Shown here in pieces: positions 45,660 to 57,739 of a DNA stretch of 64,000 nt; the stretch's first letter is position 1, and every line of letters starts with the position of its first letter. The notes under the pieces were generated by a model that saw only the letters and a program-made list of their open reading frames with translations, was not told where the DNA came from and ran no database searches. The stretch is from Rhizophagus irregularis (Eukaryota; Glomeromycota; Glomeromycetes; Glomerales; Glomeraceae). The stretch lies in the NCBI RefSeq assembly GCF_026210795.1, contig NC_089451.1, forward strand, positions 2,526,001 to 2,590,000. The letters run 5' to 3'. Position numbers and translations under genes: made by a program.

Positions 45660-47678
45660 ATGCCGTAAAAAGATTTTGAGATATTCCACATATTTTGAGA
45701 ATACAATCAATAGAATGAATAGAATATGCACTAATCTATTAAATATAAAAATATCATTATTACTTCAATTTGCTAAGTAAACTGTAGCAAATCCACCTTT
45801 ACCTAATTTCTTGGATAATATTAAACTGGTTATATGGAATCCATTTAACAACCATATCATTATATCTTTCAATTTTTAATTGCATTTTTTGAATAAAATT
45901 ATCGATTGCTTCATTTCCACTAGTCCAGTTTACAAAATCTTGTTTTAAATTATTAATTTGGCATGGTTTACACCATTTAACAAGTATATTAGTATATATT
46001 TCACCACATTTTTTGCAATTACAATCAGTTGGTAATACTATAACATAATCTTTTGTAACCGGATTTTGGGATATTCCATATATTTTAGCAATGTTACCTT
46101 CATTTATTTTAATAGAATATGATTTAACCTGTTAAATAAAAAAGTTGGTATATTAAAAGTATTTATAAAGATTAAATACAAAAATTTAGAAGTTTCATAC
46201 CTTATTTAGCAAGTTATCAATAACATTTTGTGAATTATTTAGGCATTTTAAAGTAACTTCTTTACTAGGATTTCTTTTATATTTTCCTTCTTTATACTCT
46301 AGTAAACCATTCTTCCATTTTGCCAAATATACTCTAGCAAAATCACCATTTCTTATTTCTTCAATAATACTAAATTGGTTATAAGGTATCCATTCAACTA
46401 TTATATCATTATGACTTTCAATTTTTAATTGCATTTCTTCCATAAAATTATCAATTTTATTATTTCCACTAGTCCAGCTTGAAAAATTCTGTTTTAAATC
46501 ACTTATTTGACATGGTCTACACCATTCAAATTTTTTATCTGTACCTACATCACCACGTTCTTTGCAATTACAATTTTTTTGAAACACTATAACATACTCA
46601 TTCGTATCAGGATTTTGGGATATTCCACACATTGTATATTCATTTAATTTAAATGAATATGCTTTAATCTGTTAAATATAAAAAGTTGCTATATATCTTT
46701 AAAGATTTAATACAAAAAAATTGGAAGTTTCATACCTCATTTAGAAGGTTATTAATAATATTTTGTGAATTATTAAAACTCATTAAAGTGACCTTTTTAT
46801 TAGGATTTCTTTCATATTTCCTTTCTTCATAATTATATTTTAATAAAACGTTCTTCCATATTGCCGAATATACACTAGCTCAATCATCTTTCTTTATTTC
46901 TTTAATATTACTAAATTGGTTATAAGGTATCTATTCAATAATTATATCATCTTTTTCAATATTCGATTGGATTTCTTGAATAAATTCATCAATTTTTTCA
47001 TTGCCGCTGGTCCAGTTTGCCAAGTTTTGTTTCATATTATTTATTTGACATGGTTTACACCATTTAACCTCTATATCTGTATATATGTCATCACATTCTT
47101 TGCAATTACAATCATTTTGAAATACTATAACATAATCTTTTGTATCTGGATTTTGGGATATTCCATATATTTTAGGAATCTTACACTCGTCTACTTCTAA
47201 TAGAATATGCTTTAATCTGTTAAATATAAAAATGTTGTTATAATAAAGTATTTTTTAAAGATTAAATACTAAAAAAATTAAAAGTTTCATACCTCATTCA
47301 GTAAATCATTAATAACATCTTGTGAATTATTCAAGTATTTTAAAGTAACTTCTTTATTAGGTACTCTTTCACGTTTCCTCTCTTGTTTAATATATATTAA
47401 TGAGCCATCCTTCCATATTGCTGTAGCAAAATCATCTTTGCTTAATTTTTTAATACTATTGAATTGGTTATAAGGTATCCATTCAACAATTATATCTTCC
47501 TCTTTATTAATCTTTGATTGTATTTCTTGAATAATTTTATCAATTTTTTCATTTTCACTAGTCCAGTTTGTAAAATTTTTTTTTAAATTATTTATTAAAC
47601 ATGTCTTACACCATTTTTCACAATATATGAATATATTTTACCACAACTTTCGCATATAATATCATTTTGAGATGACAT
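45660..47678 (-). pseudogene. tandem array of kinase N-terminal modules, broken
   Basis: Five tandem copies (period about 0.54 kb) of the start of a Rhizophagus-type protein kinase, each an exon bounded by GTATGAAAC-type donors and TTTAACAG-type acceptors. Each module reads as a C-x-x-C region (CNCKEC), W-C-(K/R)-P-C-Q-I, then NWTSGNEKIDNFI, a linker, I-P-Y-N-Q-F and the start of the kinase glycine loop and first strands (FATVYLA; ALK replaced by TLK). Module 1 (ATG at 47678, to 47293) lacks one base; module 2 (47216-46736) has a frameshift and two stops; module 3 (46668-46201) is open; module 4 (46128 to about 45765) shifts frame at its glycine loop LGKGGFATVY; module 5 keeps only its first bases (about 45754-45660). 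No HRD or DFG segment is present anywhere, so no active kinase can result. Confidence 0.85.
46201..46668 (-). pseudogene. kinase N-terminal module 3, the only open unit
   Basis: This exon is exactly 156 codons and has no stop. It reads from IKAYSFKLNEYTMCGISQNP through CNCKERGDVG, WCRPCQISDLKQNFSSWTSG and IPYNQFSIIEEIRNGDFARV (degenerate glycine loop) to EVTLKCLNNSQNVIDNLLNK and a GTATG donor. In an intact gene the next exon would continue into the C-helix; here the next exon is another copy of the same module. It may be a remnant of exon-level unequal duplication. Confidence 0.75.
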
Positions 47679-47699
47679 GATTAAGGATTTTTTTTTTTA

Positions 47700-48465
47700 A
47701 AAAAAAATCGGCGTAATGAACGTTAATTATTTTTATAGAGGCGGCATCAAAACAGTTACATAAATATGTGATGATTGTTACAAAATTTCCGTGTCACAAA
47801 TCGAATTGGAAATCATGACGTCATTACTTTTTAAGTGTAACTCAACACTGTTACTCAATAATAAAGAATTACACATTTTTATTTAGTTATAAACTTAATA
47901 TTTATACTTCTCCCTTACCGTACCATTTTGTGCTATTTTTTTAAAAAAAATTAATTTATTATGAAAATATTTAAATTAATAATTAAATTATTATATAATA
48001 GTGGCTATTATTAAAATTATCTTAAAACTTATAGCATCATACATTCATACAGTATCTATTGGGAGTATTTTAATAAACATGAAATTAATATTTGATATCA
48101 ATATTGGTATCAATATCAACTTCGATATCAACTTCAATATCCAATATTAATTAAAAATCGAAGTTTTATACAAACAACGGTTGGTTATAAGTTATATAAG
48201 TTATAACAACATGGTTCGGATTGACTGATTGGCTGAAATTATATTGAAAAAATCGATAATTTTAATAATTTTAACTATAAATAAATTGGTAACTTTTATA
48301 TCAAAAAAAAAAAAAAAATTTTTTTTGTTATTAAATAATTGGTAGAAAAATTCAGGATGTAGTGTCAAAAAAAAGAACATCATGATATCATGTCCATAAA
48401 AATAATTTTGCTAAAAAAATAAATTTGGATCAGCAGGACAATTTTAACAGATTATCCAATACCCA
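47700..48465. other. intergenic, no supported gene
   Basis: Contains a small GATATCAA(T/C)-type repeat at 48090-48140. No frame of interest. Confidence 0.45.
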
Positions 48466-48470
48466 TCAAA

Positions 48471-48530
48471 GTTAACCATTATTTTTAAAAAAAATAAAAA
48501 AAAAAAAAAAAAAAGTTAACCATTATTTTT
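48471..48530. repeat. 16-bp direct repeats flanking a bare poly(A) tract
   Basis: GTTAACCATTATTTTT at 48471-48486 and again at 48515-48530 flank a 28-base tract of A with one T. This looks like a target duplication around an insertion consisting only of poly(A). Confidence 0.7.
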
Positions 48531-50370
48531 TATTTTAATAAAATTAAATAAATGTATTTTTATTAATTTAATATTAACATTAATTAAATAAAAAACAATC
48601 TTTTATTTTATCTCTAAAATGTAAATGAAAGTATAATAAAAAAAATGCACTTTTATTATAAAGGTAAAAAAAAAAAATGCTTCTTTTTATTTGTAAAAGG
48701 CAAAAAAAAAAATGCTAAAAAAATGCACTAAAATTTAATAAAGGTAGAAAAATAGCAAAATACTTCTTTTCTTAATATTTGTTAAATGTGCCAAAGAAAA
48801 TACATATGATGTTTATCACACAATTGCAATGAAAAAGGATATAATGAATTGATAGACTATACACCATAACAATATAAATAATATTTCATGGAGAGAATAA
48901 TTTATATTTTTGGACAATCAAGAAAAAAAATGTAATCAGACACTTGGCAAAATTTCGATGCTGAGACATTTTCAGTGACTTAAAAGCTTAAAGTATAATA
49001 ATATTTCTGTAAATGACAATTATGAATTGTTTGTTTATAAATATATATTTCTTTAATACATCAATACATCATATTATTTATCGGGGAATTTACATATTAG
49101 TTATTTATTCTATAGCCGCCAATGATCTCTTATAAATACAATAAACTATTGATTAAACAACGTCAAAAATATCAATAATAATTATGCAATGGTAGTTTAT
49201 TTATAGCTTAATAAAAAAATACCAGCATGATGAAAAAAGCATGATCTTATTTGGCTGTAGAATAAAATAATTTAAGTGATTCTATTCTGAATTTTGGAGG
49301 GAAAACAAATTAAAAAACTTTTTACACTTTTATAGTGCAAATTTATTCTTGTACAAAATCCTTAGATAGCGTTAGTAGCAGTTATTCGTAAAAGAATTTA
49401 ATTGCACAAGCAATAAAAATACTAGTTCATATGTGTCATCTTACATTTCTGAAGAAATTTTGAGAAATTTGTTTAATTTGGCTATACCTGTGATAACAAA
49501 AAGTTTGTCCTATATAGTTTATGGACTTAATGGGTGAATGGTTAAATTTTATCACGTCACATTTAGATTGGTCAATTAATACATTCCCAATTATGTAACA
49601 CTTTACCAATCATGTTTCATTTTCGGCCATTTTCATCCTCTCAGGATGATCAACCGCAGCAGATCGCGTTGATTTTAAAATCTTTTTTCTCTCTTTTCTT
49701 AAACTGTATCTTTTTTTTCGGTCTCTTTTTTTAAACAGGATCATTTTTTTTTTTTTTTGATCATTTTTTTTTTTGACCGGATCTTTCTCTTTATAATAAT
49801 CTACATTATTACTGTATTTTATCGTGTATTTTTATTTTTAAACATATTTTTTTTTATTTATTACTAACTTATATATATATTATTTATTTCGTCTTTAGGC
49901 AGGCTTAGATCTAGATCAGTGATCAGATCAATCAGATTGATGATGTAATGATTTATTCCTTATTTTTTTTAGAATATTTTTTTTATTGAATAAATATGCT
50001 TTGTATGATCTTTTTTAGTTAGAATAAAGTATATTTTTTTTACCTAAAAATAAAAAAAAACATGTTAATATTAGTTTATGTATATAAAACAAAAAATTTA
50101 TTGTTATATTGATTTAAACTCATTTAATACTGTTGCTATTTATTCTAATTTAATTATTTAAACATTTTAATTTATAGAATTAATCATTTAACATTTTTAA
50201 TTTTTATTTAATTATGTCATTTATATGAGATTTAAATTATTTAAAAATCAAGCTGTTTTATAGATTTGTCATCATGAAATAATTTGTTTTAAAAAAGCAA
50301 AGTTTTAAAGTAACTTTAAACCAATCAATTGCAAATATTATTTATGATTATTCATCTATATTTAATTAAT
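48531..50370. other. intergenic, no supported gene
   Basis: Mostly A+T. At 49640-49790 a polypyrimidine-rich stretch follows CAACCGCAGCAGATCGCGTT; a similar arrangement (CAGCCGCAGTATATCGTGTT then long T runs) lies at 57815-57970, so the two may be copies of one repeat. Confidence 0.45.
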
Positions 50371-50373
50371 TAA

Positions 50374-51918
50374 TCAAATATCTTTCTTTTCAATATTCCA
50401 TATTAAGTCATCAAAGTCAATCACTAAATCACTATGTCTTCGGACTATAATATTATGTAACTCGAATTCATTCACTTCATCTTTCAAATAAAACAATTCC
50501 TTCTTATTAATATCCTGAATAGCCAAATACTTGACTCTTTTTTCCTTCATAATATATTCCTTTATGTAATGTAAAATATCATCACTGCCACTTTTTAGTT
50601 CTATTAAAAATTTATTAATAAAAATATACTGAGAATTTTCTAAGAATACTCTAAAATAACTATCTTTAATCATGAAACTCAAATTTACATAATCCAATTT
50701 AGAAGGAAGAACTTGTCCTAGATTTTCTAATATGATTGAACTATAAATTGCTGAATCTTCACATATATTGATTATAAGATAATTGAGACTTTGTTTAATA
50801 CTTTCAATTAAATTGATTTTTTGAAGAGTAGTAATCTCAGTTTCATATCCATCAAGATAAAGAAAATTGATATTGTTACAATATTTTATTAATTGTTATA
50901 TATCATGAAAATCATAATAAATTCCATTCCCGCCGAAATTTTCTAAATAATCACCAGATTTTAGTAATAATTGTTGCAATGATTCAATTTGTGGTAACTC
51001 ACCTATAATTAAAGATTTTAATTTAAATGGTTTGGTTAAATTATTAATTTGTTGAATAAAACTATTATCCAATGAAAAACAATAGACAATATGAACAGAT
51101 TCTAAAACATTTAATTGTTCAAATATTTCATCAAGATTGATTATTTCTCCAAAATCGATGTAATAGAAAGTAATTGTATTTAAGGTATTTGAACAATTAT
51201 AATCTTTTGATAATAATAATGATTGATATAAAGAAAAATAATTTTCATATAGTAAAATTTTCTTAAGATTTTGATGTAAATGAATCATTTGTAATACATG
51301 GTTATTAAATATTGTATTGTCTTTATAGACTCTGATATAAAGTTTCAAATTTCCAATATTGTGAATAAAATTTTGATTTTGCAAAATTAACTCAAGAATT
51401 TCATTAAGACTTGCTCTGTCATAAATACTTAAGGCCTTAATTTCAAGTGTATGTAAATTTACTTCACTTTCAATAAAAATTTTAAATAGTGACATATAAA
51501 CTAATCTCTTAAAATTTTCTTCAGAAACATATGTTTTAATTTCGAATTTTGAATTCCTAATAGAATAATCAAACCACTTATCAACAGAAGAGTATAATTT
51601 ATATGCACTCAAATATTTTAAAAAACTAGGATAATTAAACAGTGTATTCGTAGATAATAATGAATTATTAATAGTTTTATATTCATTTAATTTTGCTATA
51701 TAATCATTATTTAAATTATTATATAAGTAAATTTCAATAAATTCATAGTTTCCGGTACGAATTGAAAATGGATTTTCCCATAATAATGGAATTGCTAAAC
51801 GACACCATAATCTGTTAACAAAAATGCATGAATATAAAGTTGAATAATCATTCTGAAAATATTTTATAATTTCATAAGTTAATTCAGGTAAATCTAAAAA
51901 TATTTTTGAACACGACAT
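50374..51918 (-). pseudogene. F-box protein gene with one in-frame stop
   Basis: A single minus-strand frame of 514 codons, ATG at 51918 and final stop at 50374-50376, interrupted only by TAA at 50896-50898. The N-terminus is an F-box (residues about 9-50: LPELTYEIIKYFQND, then NRLWCRLAIPLLWENPF), which in active proteins binds Skp1 in an SCF ubiquitin ligase. The rest is a leucine/isoleucine-rich repeat-like region (LHTLEIKAL, LESVHIVYC, LKSLIIGELP) that would bind the substrate. The composition remains coding-like on both sides of the stop (after it QLIKYCNNINFLYLDGYETE). Such intronless F-box genes are very abundant in Rhizophagus. It is a recent pseudogene, a truncated 340-residue protein, or a gene carrying a base-call error. 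Confidence 0.85.
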
Positions 51919-52495
51919 GTAATTTTAAGGGAGGAAGGGAAGTATCAAATTTTATTATTTTAAACGATCTGGGTAATTTATATATGATTCTGATGTCGCA
52001 CAACTCATCACAATTCATTCTGAGTAATTGGGTGTAATATGTTTCAATAATTAAGCACAGATTTGATTAAGCCATGAAACGAAAACCATTGTTTTTTAAG
52101 AATTATGTATAGTGAAACGTATAAATTTTGTAAGTTTAATAATTTTTGTGTAGCACAATTTTGTTTTGTTATGTTATAGTGCTAAATATATTTAATTTAT
52201 AAATATTCCGGCTTGAAAGGTCAAAAGTCAAATTAAAAGTTCAAAATGGCCGAAATTACATGATTAAATAATATAAACTTTGAAATGTAATAGCTTCGTC
52301 ATTATCGATCCGATTTCAATGATTTTACTACCATTCGAATCATCTCAATGAGACGCATCTAATGGATCACCACATATTGAGATTGTAAATTTTGAATTCA
52401 TATTATTTGTATTATTTATTAATTATAATAATCACATGATATGATGTAATTTCGGCTAATTCCATAAATTCCATATTGATGGTTTTGTGACGTGA
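51919..52495. other. intergenic, 5' flank of the F-box gene
   Basis: No gene or repeat recognised. Confidence 0.45.
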
Positions 52496-52497
52496 TA

Positions 52498-52941
52498 ATA
52501 TCGAATAGATAATTAACAATTGATCGGTAAAATGATCGGCAATAATGTGATAATACGAGGATGTCTGCAAGCCTTGATAATAAGTTCGATACTTTCTTCG
52601 TTTAATCTGGTATTTTGCTTAACGATACCAAGATCTTATAGACGAACTTCTTTGCCGAAGGCTTCATCTACTTTTTGTTCAAAAACATTCTTTGGACGCG
52701 TTCCTATATTTCTGAAATTTTCGTTAATAAAGTGTTGGTACTCTTTATAAAACTGTTCTCTAGTGTAAATGTGTAATATTTTTCCATTTTTATAAAAAAC
52801 TTGTAAGTTATTATGTACCAACAAAAGTTTATATACATGAATAAATTTTTTTTTTTCCCCAAAAATTTTTGTCAGGTGATCGACGTGGGAATATTTTTTA
52901 CCAGTTATCCTAAATAATGAAGAGACAAAATTCAATGTCAC
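52498..52941 (-). pseudogene. hypothetical protein fragment with one in-frame stop
   Basis: An open minus-strand frame from about 52941 (GTG, so the true start is unknown or upstream) reads FVSSLFRITGKKYSHVDHLT, LLVHNNLQVFYKNGKILHIY, YTREQFYKEYQHFINENFRN and KNVFEQKVDEAFGKEVRL to a TAA at about 52636. The same frame continues coding-like (DLGIVKQNTRLNEESIELII, KACRHPRII) to another stop near 52518. The residue use is protein-like. I do not recognise the family. A single nonsense change in a short gene or 3' exon is the simplest reading. Confidence 0.45.
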
Positions 52942-52944
52942 GTT

Positions 52945-55685
52945 TCCCGAGAATAGTAAATATCAAAACATTTTTGAACAGGAATGACCATGATGATTGA
53001 TAATAAAACAAACTTAAAGCTTTCGTACATTACTTGAATAAAATTCTAAAATTGATTTTTAAAATATTTGTTGTGCCACTTTTGAAAAAAAAAAAATGAC
53101 AATCATAAAAATCTAAACTAATAAGTTAATTTACGATTCATTATTTTATTTTTAATAACTTATCCCAAGCAAGCTCATAATTTTTATTTACTATGTATCA
53201 CATGACATTTAATTGTTGCTTATAAATAACATTCTTAAATAAAATCCAGTTTAAAACTAATTAAATAAAAATAACTCATTGGTATTTAAGATAATTTTAA
53301 AAATAACAATTTATGTATTATTAATTTAAATATTTTTATAAGACTCTAAGCAGCTAAACTCTATTTTCAACACACCAATGTATAGTTTATTATTTATGAA
53401 GGGGTTTCAATTTTCTTCATCGTCACCAATATTGTATTTTTTTTTTTTTATAATAAATTAAATTTCTCAATTATAAAATATTTCAATTGTGTCAAAACGA
53501 AATTAAAATTTGCAACCGGTTAATTAATCGTAAATTAATTAATTGATCAAATTAATTAATTTATCAATTTTAAGGTAACTTAATCGGTAATCCCGACACT
53601 TTCACGACCATTACTTCAAGCTCATTTGAGAAACTTGTTTTAAGCTTAAGCTGTATTGAACAAGCTCAAGCCAATTGCTTTGAGCAATTTAACATTAATT
53701 ATAGAATTTATCTTTCTAGAATTATTTTTTTCATTATTTTATTCCGGTCTTTCAAAATATTTTTCCTTAAAATTAAACAATGCGAAAGTTTATTTATAGT
53801 TAATCCTAATAATACAGGCAGGACTTTACTATATACTCCTATTAATTCCTGTTTAATTATACTTTTTATATACTCTCACTATAATAATAATAACATGATC
53901 TTGTTGAATGTTGTTTAATAAAAACCTTGTAAAGTAGTATAGTACGATATGATATAATAAGTAAGGTATTATTAATTATGTACAGGTACGATGGGCACGA
54001 TACTAATCGTACTGAAATATTACATATCACAGGAATAATCTTTGGGTATGATTAATCACATTACATTTGTATTAAAAACAAAATGAATACTAATTTTATA
54101 AAAAATTTCCCTTAACTTTAATGGTAAGTTTAAAATTAAATTAAAAAGAAAATAATATTATAGGTATTATACGGTATTTTATTGGGTGACTTTGTACCGT
54201 AACTGTAAGTTTAGTTGTATTTATATAATATATACAATAATATACGTCCAGATAAACAGGAAGGCACAATACTGTAGCAAATACACAAGAACATAACGTA
54301 ACAAAATAAATAATACCTATTTATATTAAATTCTAATATTTGTTTGATGCTAAAAGTGAAGGTGGTTCAATTAGAATATTTTTGATTGGAAGCAAGATAA
54401 AGATACTTCATATTCATGCTCGTCAGTTAAACTTTATTGCATGAAGTTCACTGTATATTACAGGTGAATATTTTAGAGTTTAAAAGAATATTTAATCTGA
54501 ATTTCTCCAATCACTTGCTCAAAATTCAATCAACAATCAACGTGACTCAGCGACTCACGTGCATCATAATTTCAATATACTCATACCAAATTTGATTATA
54601 TACTATTACTATAACTAATAGTGCAACATGCTAAAAACTTCAGGAATTTAGTGTGGCTTTATGTATGTATGACATACTAATATTCTAGAAGCCATAAATT
54701 TTTCATAAAAATCTTAGAAATAAAAGGTATTCAACATTAAACTTGCTGATTCAATTTGTGATATGACTAAATTAAATGATATAAAACCAAAATGTGTGAT
54801 CTATCTATTAATTTATCCAACAAATGTCAAATAACTAAATTATAAACGACCGAACAGTTAACGAATTGGATCTCTAGTTAAAAAAATGTAAGAAAAATTT
54901 AAAAGTTAAACGTTAAACATGACAAGATAACAATTGCATAACATGAGCTACTCAGTACAAACACATTTTTAATTACCTGTTATAATAGGTTTTCGGATTT
55001 ATTATTTCATAAATATAATAATAATCAGATAATACCATATTTGGTTTAATTGTTATTAAGCTAGGAAATTAAAACGGAAATCAATGTTGATTCATCAAAA
55101 ATCGTGTGCCGCAGCATCACGTTAAACCCAATTTGAAATAAAGGAAAAAAAAGTAAAAATATTAGTAAGTTAAAAATTCTGCGCCAAAACTGAACCAAAT
55201 CTTCCGATCCTAAGAAAAAAACACGAAAAAAAATTTAAAAATAAAAAAAAAATAAATAAAAAAATCTGTCCTTAAAAAACTGGAATAAAATATTATTAAA
55301 AAAAAAAGAGGAAAAGAAGAAAATCTTAATTTTCTGAAAAGTAAAAATGAATATTTTTAAGATATTAAAATTTAAATAAAATAATTCAGTTCAAAAAACC
55401 GAAAAGAAATATTTTTTTTTTTAAATACTATTCTTGTTCAAAAAAAACTGAAAGGGAATAAATCTTAAAAAATCATTTTAGTTCAATAAATTGGAAAAAT
55501 AATTTAAAAAAATGAATAATAAAAAATAATGAAGAAAAAAATTCCGGATCCAAAAAAAAAACTGGAATAAAAAAAACAAGAAATTTTTAGTCTTAGTTCC
55601 AAATGAAATAAAAAAAAATTATCATAATTGTAAATCGTTCGAACTTTATACAGTTTTCGTACAACTCGCATAATAATACTAGTTA
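52945..55685. other. long intergenic region, no supported gene
   Basis: AAGCTTAAGC/CAAGCTCAAGC-type degenerate repeat at 53610-53690 (compare 20210-20410) and TTAATTAATTGATC palindromes near 53520. From 55140 to 55610 the plus strand is dominated by A runs separated by CTGGAATAAA / CTGAAAGGGAATAAA blocks. No frame. Confidence 0.45.
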
Positions 55686-55694
55686 AATGTTTAC

Positions 55695-55930
55695 ATACCT
55701 CATTTAGAAAATTACTGGAATATTCTGAGAATTATTTAAACATTTTAAAGCCACTGATTCATTTAATTGTATATCTTTATGATCAACTAATTTTTAATTG
55801 CATTTCTTGAATCAATCTATCAATATGTTTATTATCTATCACTGGTCCAGTTTGTAAAATTTCATTCAAATAACTTTCTTACATCATTTATATTCTGCAT
55901 TTACATATTTATTAACATACTTATCACAAA
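55695..55930 (-). pseudogene. isolated kinase-module scrap
   Basis: A decayed relative of the modules at 45660-47678: the donor block (plus strand CATACCTCATTTAGAAAATT), then after an internal deletion the stretch corresponding to QMQLKI, FI-IDR, NWTS-type sequence (ACTGGTCCAGTTTG on the plus strand) and the C-x-x-C region are still recognisable, with multiple disruptions. Confidence 0.6.
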
Positions 55931-56269
55931 ACAATTTTAAAAATTGATTTATCAATAAATAGTAATTACAAAATTTGTCATTCAATTAAAAATTTAAAAG
56001 TATTAAAACATATTGTTATTTTTCAAAATTAAATATTTAAACATTAAATTTTTATGTTGGTAAAGATGATAAAATAGTAAAATTAATTATACGTGCTTAT
56101 AAACTAAAAAGTACTGACAGAGTATATGTTCAAGAAAGAAAAAATATTATAAATCGATTTATGCTTTCTTGTGGATCGCTAATAAGACGTAAAGAAAGGG
56201 GCCTAAAAGAAAAAGACCTAATAAAGAAAAGACCTAGTCAGAGAGAAGATAGACCTAAAAAAAAGAAGA

Positions 56270-57185
56270 CAAAAAAAAATAAGTTAAAATACCACACACA
56301 CACACTCCCGCACTCCCAACCTACACTCCCACACTCTCACACTCCCAACCACACGCCCAACCCGCACTCCCACACCCACACTCCCAACCCACACACCCAC
56401 ACTCCCACACTACACTCACAACCCGCACTCCCACACCCACACACTCACACTCCAAACCCACATACCTAAAGAGAGACGTAAAGAAAAAGGGTCTAAAAGA
56501 GAGAAGATAAACCTAAAAAAAAAAAAAGATGACGAAAAAAAAATAAAATGAATCACCACATACACAAACCCACACACAAACCCACACTCTCACACTCCCA
56601 CACTCCCAACCCACATGCCCACACTCCCACACGCCCAACCCGCACTCCTCCCAACCCACACGCCCACAAACCCACACTCCCAACCCACACTCCCAACCCA
56701 CACTCCCACACTCCAAACTTCACTCCCAACCCGTACTCCCACACCCACACGCCCACACTCCCACACTCCCACACTCCCAACCCACACTCCCACACCCACC
56801 CACACTCCCAACCCACATACCTAAAGAGAGACGTAAAGAAAAAGGGCCTAAAAGAGAGAAGATAAACCTAAAAAAAAAGATGACGAAAAAAAAAATAAAA
56901 TGAATCACCACATACACAAACCCACACACAAACCCACACTCTCACACTCCCACACGCCCAACCCGAACTCCCACACCCACACACCCAACACTCCCAACCC
57001 ACACTCCCACACTCCAAACCACACTCCCAACCCGTACTCCCACACCCACACCCACACACTCTCACACTCCCACACGTCCACACTCTCACACATCCAACCC
57101 GCACTCCCACACCCGCACTCCTTACTCACACTCCCACACTCCACTCCCAACCCATTTCAACCCACACTCCCAACCTACATACCTA
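56270..57185. repeat. C/A-rich higher-order minisatellite
   Basis: Tracts of CCCACACTCCCACACTCCCA and CCCAACCC variants with almost no G on the plus strand alternate with an A/G-rich spacer that starts ACCTAAAGAGAGACGTAAAG and includes TGAATCACCACATACACAAA. Two full higher-order units are visible, 56464-56819 and 56820-57180 (about 356-361 bases), preceded by a partial one. The many frames across it (proline/threonine/histidine or glycine/valine/tryptophan-rich) are repeat artefacts. Confidence 0.92.
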
Positions 57186-57535
57186 AAGAGAGAGAGGCCA
57201 AAAGAAGACCTAATAAAGAGAAGACCTAGTCAGAGAGAAGATAGACCTAAAAAAAGAGATGAAAAAAAAGATGACGAAAAAAAAGACGACGAAACAAAAG
57301 AAAAAAGACGACGAAACGAAAAAGAGGGTCTAAAAGAAAACCTAATAAGAGAAGACCTAGACAGATAGAGAGAAGATAGACCTAAAAAAAAAGACGAAAA
57401 AAAAATGACAAAACCACACACAAACCCAACCCACACTCTCTAAAGGAAGACGTAAAGAAAAGGTAGAAGACCTAATAAAGAGAAGCCTAGGCAGAGAGAA
57501 GATAGACCTTGAAAAAAAAGACGCCAAAAGTATAT
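57186..57535. repeat. polypurine repeat of the same spacer type
   Basis: Copies of AGAGAAGACCTAGNCAGAGA, GAAGATAGACCTAAAAAAA and AAAAAGACGACGAAA follow the minisatellite without the CCCACAC tracts. The plus strand is nearly all purine, a potential triplex-forming tract. Confidence 0.8.
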
Positions 57536-57669
57536 ACATGTATTGTGGATATATAATATTGTTAGTTGACGAAAAAAAAAAGATGATGAAAAAAAAGGGT
57601 ATTGAGGGTATATAAATACTTTTTCGAATACACAGTGACTAATAAATAAGATAGTTATGGAGTATAGTA

Positions 57670-57732
57670 TCTTGCATAATACAATTGTTTGACAATACAA
57701 TTGTTTTGACAATACAATTGTTTGACAATATG
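57670..57732. repeat. threefold repeat GACAATACAATTGTTT
   Basis: ACAATACAATTGTTTGACAA and variants occur three times head to tail; each contains the palindrome CAATTG. Confidence 0.85.
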
Positions 57733-57739
57733 ACCATAT

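Noticed and set aside
56270-57185. Telomeric repeat array
   Set aside because: The CCCACAC/CCCAACCC units are not the CCCTAA type expected for this group, they are interrupted by unrelated spacers and sequence continues on both sides.
56161-57229. Several long frames on both strands across 56.1-57.2 kb (proline/threonine/histidine-rich or glycine/valine/tryptophan-rich)
   Set aside because: They arise because the CCCACAC repeat lacks stop codons in several frames; no start context, domain or non-repeat sequence supports them.
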